Source: Candidatus Poribacteria bacterium (GTDB lineage Bacteria; Poribacteria; WGA-4E; GCA-2687025). From it: a stretch of 45,207 nt of DNA. The notes under the pieces are model-generated. The model did not search any database. It was not told the origin of the DNA and saw only the letters and a list, made by a program, of their open reading frames with translations. Within the stretch, counting starts at the first letter, position 1; the number at the start of each line of letters is the position of its first letter. The translations under genes were made by a program, and so were the position numbers. The stretch lies in contig JABGQA010000142.1 of NCBI GenBank assembly GCA_018644665.1, forward strand, positions 1 to 45,207, written 5' to 3'. Shown piece by piece: positions 42,325-45,207 of this stretch.

Positions 42325-43031
42325 TCGTCTTCTCCCGAGGCGCTGAGGGCCTTCTGCTTCCGCTTCTCGAAGCCGCGCTGACTCTCGCCGTATCGCCTCC
42401 TGAGCGTGGGCTTTGCCGGCTCAGGAGGCGCATGGGGGCTGCCATCCAAGGCCGCGTCGAGGCGGTTGTAGGCGGAGGAGAGCCGCCAGAGCCCTTTGCC
42501 CTCCTGTTCGCCACCGTAGTAGCCCAAGAGCCTGCCGGCGCCCCAGATGGCCCAGGAGGCGGCGTTTACCTCCCCCGAAGGATCCTCCGCGGCAGCGTTC
42601 GCGAGTCCCAACACGAACCCGCCGAGGGTAAGCACACCGGCCCATGTGCGAATGCGGCGTCCCCGACTCATCTGCCGGAAGCCGTCCCCCATCTCCGTGT
42701 GAACGTCGCGCAGGAGTTGCACGGCGCTGTCCCTGTCGAGATCGGATACTGAGAGCGTCGTCGGGTTGGTTGCGACGGGGGCAACCGGACGCGTCTCGGC
42801 GGGGCCTCCCTCGGACTCGATGCGCTCGACGTGAGCCATCTCCCAGACAAACAGGTTCCCGTCGCGCGTCTCCAGTGACACCGAGGTTCCGGGCACTAAC
42901 GTGACTATCCGCCCACGGACGATGGAGCCGTTCTTCAGATACACCACTGTCGCGTCGGACGCGTCCGCGGCCCAGATTCGGGGAGCCGCGACTAGCGAAA
43001 GGACGAGCAGCAGCGTGTGGACTCTCCGCAT
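42321..43031 (-). CDS. Exported 'NGSI-RGRI' protein, paralogue 1
   Basis: 236 residues. I take the ATG at 43031 (AGGAGG nine bases upstream) over a GTG at 43040 that touches the ribosome binding site. Signal peptide MRRVHTLLLVLSLVAAPRIWA. Residues about 27-72 are a small beta-barrel-like motif: VVYLKNGSIVRGRI, SVSLETRDGNLFVWEMAHVE. The same motif occurs in many exported proteins of Bacteroidetes. A hydrophobic stretch follows (WAGVLTLGGFVLGLANAAA), then a basic C-terminus rich in Lys/Arg. Function unknown. It is translationally coupled to the dockerin lipoprotein and adjacent to a paralogue. Confidence 0.78.
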   Translation of the reverse strand: MRRVHTLLLVLSLVAAPRIWAADASDATVVYLKNGSIVRGRIVTLVPGTSVSLETRDGNLFVWEMAHVERIESEGGPAETRPVAPVATNPTTLSVSDLDRDSAVQLLRDVHTEMGDGFRQMSRGRRIRTWAGVLTLGGFVLGLANAAAEDPSGEVNAASWAIWGAGRLLGYYGGEQEGKGLWRLSSAYNRLDAALDGSPHAPPEPAKPTLRRRYGESQRGFEKRKQKALSASGEDE

Positions 43032-43044
43032 GGCGTTCACCCTC

Positions 43045-43695
43045 CTAGAAGCGTGTCCTACGGGGCGGCTTCTCCTCCTCGACGGGCTTCGCGATCCCGA
43101 ACAGCCTCGCGTCCAGCGTGTCCTTGAGCTTCACGATGTCGTCCATGGCGTTTGTTTCCTGCACAGCGCCGATCGCCATCGTGATCACTCCCGCGAGAGC
43201 GATGAGGCTTCCCGTTGTTACCGTGGGATCGTCGCGGGCGGAGAACGAGTCGGCGCTGGCGACGATGATCCCGCCTGTGAGCCAACCGGCCACGCCCACC
43301 CATTGCACCCTCGTGGCGCGATGCCTCCTCGACAGGCCGCGGGCCAGGCTCTCGTGCGCGGCAAGCAACATGCCCCGTGCCTCGGTAACACCCAAATCGG
43401 CGAGCCCAATGCTGCTCGGATCGACGCCTGCGAGGGGTGCAGGGGCCACGCCCTCCGCCTGAAATGCTGGCTCTTGCTTCACCTCGCGGATCTCATCCAT
43501 GCTCCACACGAACACGTTCCCGTCTCGTGTCTGGAGGGTGACGGATTCGCCCGGCTTCAGGAGCGCAATGCGTCCGCGGATGATCGAACCGTTGCGCAGA
43601 TAGACAACGTCCTCGGTGTCCCCTTGGGCGAGGGCGGCGGACGCCAACAGCAGACACGCGCCGACGGCCAACGCCGCTCGGACTCCGACGCTCAT
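43045..43695 (-). CDS. Exported 'NGSI-RGRI' protein, paralogue 2
   Basis: 216 residues, ATG at 43695 with CAGGAAA eight bases upstream. Signal peptide to ASAALAQ. Residues about 29-70 carry VVYLRNGSIIRGRI and SVTLQTRDGNVFVWSMDEIR, nearly the same as its neighbour. Two later hydrophobic helices (WVGVAGWLTGGIIVASA and SLIALAGVITMAIGAVQ) suggest insertion in the inner membrane. It is first gene of a three-gene cassette (43695 to 41752) that lies between integrase and the sigma-like gene. I infer an envelope-modifying cargo; role unknown. Confidence 0.78.
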   Translation of the reverse strand: MSVGVRAALAVGACLLLASAALAQGDTEDVVYLRNGSIIRGRIALLKPGESVTLQTRDGNVFVWSMDEIREVKQEPAFQAEGVAPAPLAGVDPSSIGLADLGVTEARGMLLAAHESLARGLSRRHRATRVQWVGVAGWLTGGIIVASADSFSARDDPTVTTGSLIALAGVITMAIGAVQETNAMDDIVKLKDTLDARLFGIAKPVEEEKPPRRTRF

Positions 43696-43859
43696 ATGTC
43701 ATTTCCTGGGCCACGTGCAGAACTCACGCCGACGATAGAGCGCGCGATAGGGTTTGGCAAGGGCGCAGGCGTCGTCTCCGTCCGTCCGCACGCACGGCCA
43801 CGCTGGAGTCGATGCCCGGCGGCGATCTTCGCCGAACCTGGGTTCGCCTGCGTGCAGAT

Positions 43860-44981
43860 TCAAACCCGAATCGCCGCTTCGTCCTCGCCAGGCACGGCCG
43901 TGGGCAGGCCTCCGAGCGCAATCCGCACGCGCTCGCCATGTTCCTCCACCAACGGCCTCAAGTCCTCAATGGCATGATGAACATAGCGGCTCGTCACGGA
44001 TGTGCCGACATGACAGAGGAGGTGCCCTATCTGCGTCTCAGTCGCGCCATGCTTCGCCAGCTGCGACGCGAAGAAGTGCCGCAGATCGTATAGGCGTGCC
44101 CACTCCAGCCCGGCACGTCCGGCCGCGGATGCGAAGGCGCGTTGGACGTTCCGCAGTCCCTTGGGGCGATCGAGGTGCCCGCGCGCCGGGAAGTAGAGCG
44201 GGTTCGGCTCATTCGCCGCCAGCAGGCTACACGCGAACGTCGAGACAGGAACCTCGCCCCAACGCCCGCCCTTCATCTTCTCCGGTGGGATGCGGATCAT
44301 GTCGCCGTCCACCTCGTCCGCCGTCAGCAGACGCACGTTTGACGGCCGCAGGCCCGTCAGGCCGATGACGAGGAAGAGGCCATGGAAGTCCGTGCTCGAC
44401 GCGGCGTCTAGAAGACGGACGAAGTCGTCGAGTTCCAGGAAATGCACGCGCCGGTTATCCACACGCAGCAGCTTGACGCGGGCGATGGGGTTCGCATCGA
44501 GAAGGCCCAAGTCCACGGCGTGGTTGAGGGCCTGCTTGAGCTTCTGAGTGAACATGTTGATCGTGCGTGGCTTGTGCCCCTGCTCGGCATAGAACGCCCG
44601 CAGACGCCCGACGTGATGCGGCCCCACGTCCCGCACGCGCAGATCGGCCTCCTTCGCGTCGAGGAAGCGGACGACGCCCCGCACGCTGCGCTCACTGCTG
44701 TCGTAGGACTTGAGCTGCCGTTGCGTCGGCAGGAACGCGGAGAGCAGGAAGTCCGCCAGGCGTGGACTAGCGGCGTCCGCAGCCACGGCGTCCAACTCCA
44801 CGAGCAGTGCGTCGAAGCGTTCCTCCGCGCTCTCACGGTTCGTGCCGAGTTGGCGGGTGACGCGTCTGCCGTCGTCCGGCTTGATGTCCGCGATGTATCT
44901 ACCATCGCGGAGAAACAGCCCCGAAGTGCGGCGATGGTTCAGCAGGCGGATGTGTTGGCGAGTGCCGGTAGGCTTGCGCAT
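43860..44981 (-). CDS. Tyrosine recombinase (integrase) of the element
   Basis: 373 residues; ATG at 44981 after GGGAGGAG. N-terminal arm/core-binding region to about 175 (FTQKLKQALNHAVDLGLLDANP). Catalytic domain: Arg212 (GLTGLRPSNVRLL), Lys237 (EKMKGGR), Arg301 (LYDLRHFFASQL), His320 (IGHLLCHVG) and nucleophile Tyr333 (VTSRYVHHA). The first residue of the usual HxxR box is Tyr298 instead of His. It lies 152 bp from the att core in the restored tRNA gene, as expected for tRNA-site integrases. A large dyad of candidate arm sites overlaps its promoter region. Confidence 0.94.
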   Translation of the reverse strand: MRKPTGTRQHIRLLNHRRTSGLFLRDGRYIADIKPDDGRRVTRQLGTNRESAEERFDALLVELDAVAADAASPRLADFLLSAFLPTQRQLKSYDSSERSVRGVVRFLDAKEADLRVRDVGPHHVGRLRAFYAEQGHKPRTINMFTQKLKQALNHAVDLGLLDANPIARVKLLRVDNRRVHFLELDDFVRLLDAASSTDFHGLFLVIGLTGLRPSNVRLLTADEVDGDMIRIPPEKMKGGRWGEVPVSTFACSLLAANEPNPLYFPARGHLDRPKGLRNVQRAFASAAGRAGLEWARLYDLRHFFASQLAKHGATETQIGHLLCHVGTSVTSRYVHHAIEDLRPLVEEHGERVRIALGGLPTAVPGEDEAAIRV

Positions 44982-45000
44982 GGCCTCACTCCTCCCGAGG

Positions 45001-45054
45001 CTTTCCTGGTTCTTTCCCATTCTACCGCGCAATGACGGGAAAGCGCCAGGAAAG
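45001..45054. repeat. 54-bp dyad with four CTTTCCY heptamers, right end
   Basis: CTTTCCTGGTTCTTTCCC (45001-45018) is mirrored by GGGAAAGCGCCAGGAAAG (45037-45054) around an 18-nt centre; 16 of 18 positions pair as Watson-Crick. The heptamers lie 11 bp apart on each arm. It may be integrase arm sites, an operator of the integrase gene, or an RNA hairpin in its leader. Confidence 0.65.
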
Positions 45055-45133
45055 AACGGACAGAGTTGCCCCGAGGCGAGGCGGCGAACCGCGTGCCTGG
45101 GTGCCTGCTAAGCCAGTGTTTACGCGGTTCTAC

Positions 45134-45197
45134 GAGAGGATGGGGTGGCGCGCCCGGAGAGATTCGAACTCCCGACCGCGTGATCCGTAGTCACGTG
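45134..45197 (-). repeat. Right attachment repeat (attR-type), 64 bp
   Basis: Identical to 35998-36061. Here the tRNA sequence continues past the repeat into the D-arm, so this copy restores the tRNA gene. The integrase gene is on its left. Confidence 0.93.
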
Positions 45198-45207
45198 CTC
45201 TAATCCA
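45146..45207 (-). tRNA. tRNA-Arg(ACG), 5' end beyond window
   Basis: On the minus strand: D-arm part TGGATTAGAGCA, anticodon stem CGTGA/TCACG with loop CTACGGA giving anticodon ACG (Arg, CGU/CGC/CGA codons through inosine). The T-stem GGGAG/CTCTC has loop TTCGAAT, followed by acceptor CGGGCGC, discriminator G and encoded CCA. About 15 nt of the 5' side, which should begin GCGCCCG, lie past 45207. Confidence 0.92.

Larger units (their letters stand above)
35998..45197 (-). mobile_element. Satellite-like integrative element in a tRNA-Arg gene
   Basis: A 9.2-kb segment bounded by a perfect 64-bp direct repeat. Every gene reads on the minus strand. From right to left it carries: integrase, two paralogous exported proteins, a dockerin-like lipoprotein, a pseudogene scrap, a sigma-like regulator, an intrinsic terminator, a small protein, DUF3631 ATPase, CHC2/TOPRIM primase, a small protein, a DUF5681 protein and an excisionase-like HTH protein. 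There are replication and integration functions but no capsid, portal, large terminase, tail, relaxase or secretion genes. This composition is that of a phage satellite or small integrative mobilisable island; which it is remains open. Confidence 0.88.

Noticed and set aside
1..45207. CRISPR arrays, toxin-antitoxin pairs and insertion sequences
   Set aside because: No regularly spaced repeats, no paired small toxin/antitoxin genes and no transposase genes were seen.

Overview
The window is GC-rich bacterial DNA (roughly 63-65 % by eye) from a Gram-negative organism. It encodes lipoproteins, an OmpA-type peptidoglycan-binding lipoprotein and a beta-barrel porin. LamG proteins, FG-GAP/UnbV proteins, FGE-like domains and a phytanoyl-CoA dioxygenase together recall uncultured marine or sponge-associated lineages such as Poribacteria. 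That assignment is inference; no rRNA or marker phylogeny is available here.

Region 1 (1-8770) holds mostly secreted or surface proteins, largely on the minus strand: an Asp-box beta-propeller cut by the left edge, a small acidic protein, a GNAT acetyltransferase with an overlapping BamE-like lipoprotein (plus strand), a TPR protein, two tandem LamG paralogues, and an 846-residue FGE-like/FG-GAP/UnbV protein. Region 2 (8986-16092, plus strand) runs PhyH dioxygenase, PfkB kinase, a DUF6178-like pair with a 4-nt overlap, a small lipoprotein overlapping an OmpA lipoprotein, and an SH3-like membrane-anchored protein. Region 3 (16061-22013, minus strand) has a DJ-1/PfpI protein, an internally duplicated exported beta-sandwich protein, and a tightly coupled chain: endonuclease III, Nfu-N-like protein, RarA, D-2-hydroxyacid dehydrogenase and a 31-residue single-helix membrane peptide. 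A predicted alpha/alpha-toroid enzyme (22246-23703) lies divergently.

Region 4 (23899-35665, plus strand) is a complete urea-use locus: a sigma-54-like promoter, a putative porin, urtABCDE (urea ABC importer) and ureDABCEFG (nickel urease and its maturation proteins). Urea would cross the outer membrane, be captured by UrtA, imported by UrtBCDE and hydrolysed to ammonia and CO2 in the cytoplasm. The promoter suggests nitrogen control.

Region 5 (35998-45197) is a 9.2-kb integrated element in the 3' part of a tRNA-Arg(ACG) gene, bounded by a perfect 64-bp repeat. It encodes a tyrosine integrase beside the restored tRNA, an excisionase-like HTH protein, a CHC2/TOPRIM primase, a DUF3631 ATPase, a DUF5681 protein, a sigma-like regulator and two small proteins, but no recognisable capsid, tail or conjugation genes. 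It also carries an unusual envelope cassette: two paralogous exported 'NGSI-RGRI' proteins and a lipoprotein with a dockerin-like calcium loop. Heptamers CTTTCCY near both ends look like integrase arm sites. This satellite-like element is the most novel part of the window.
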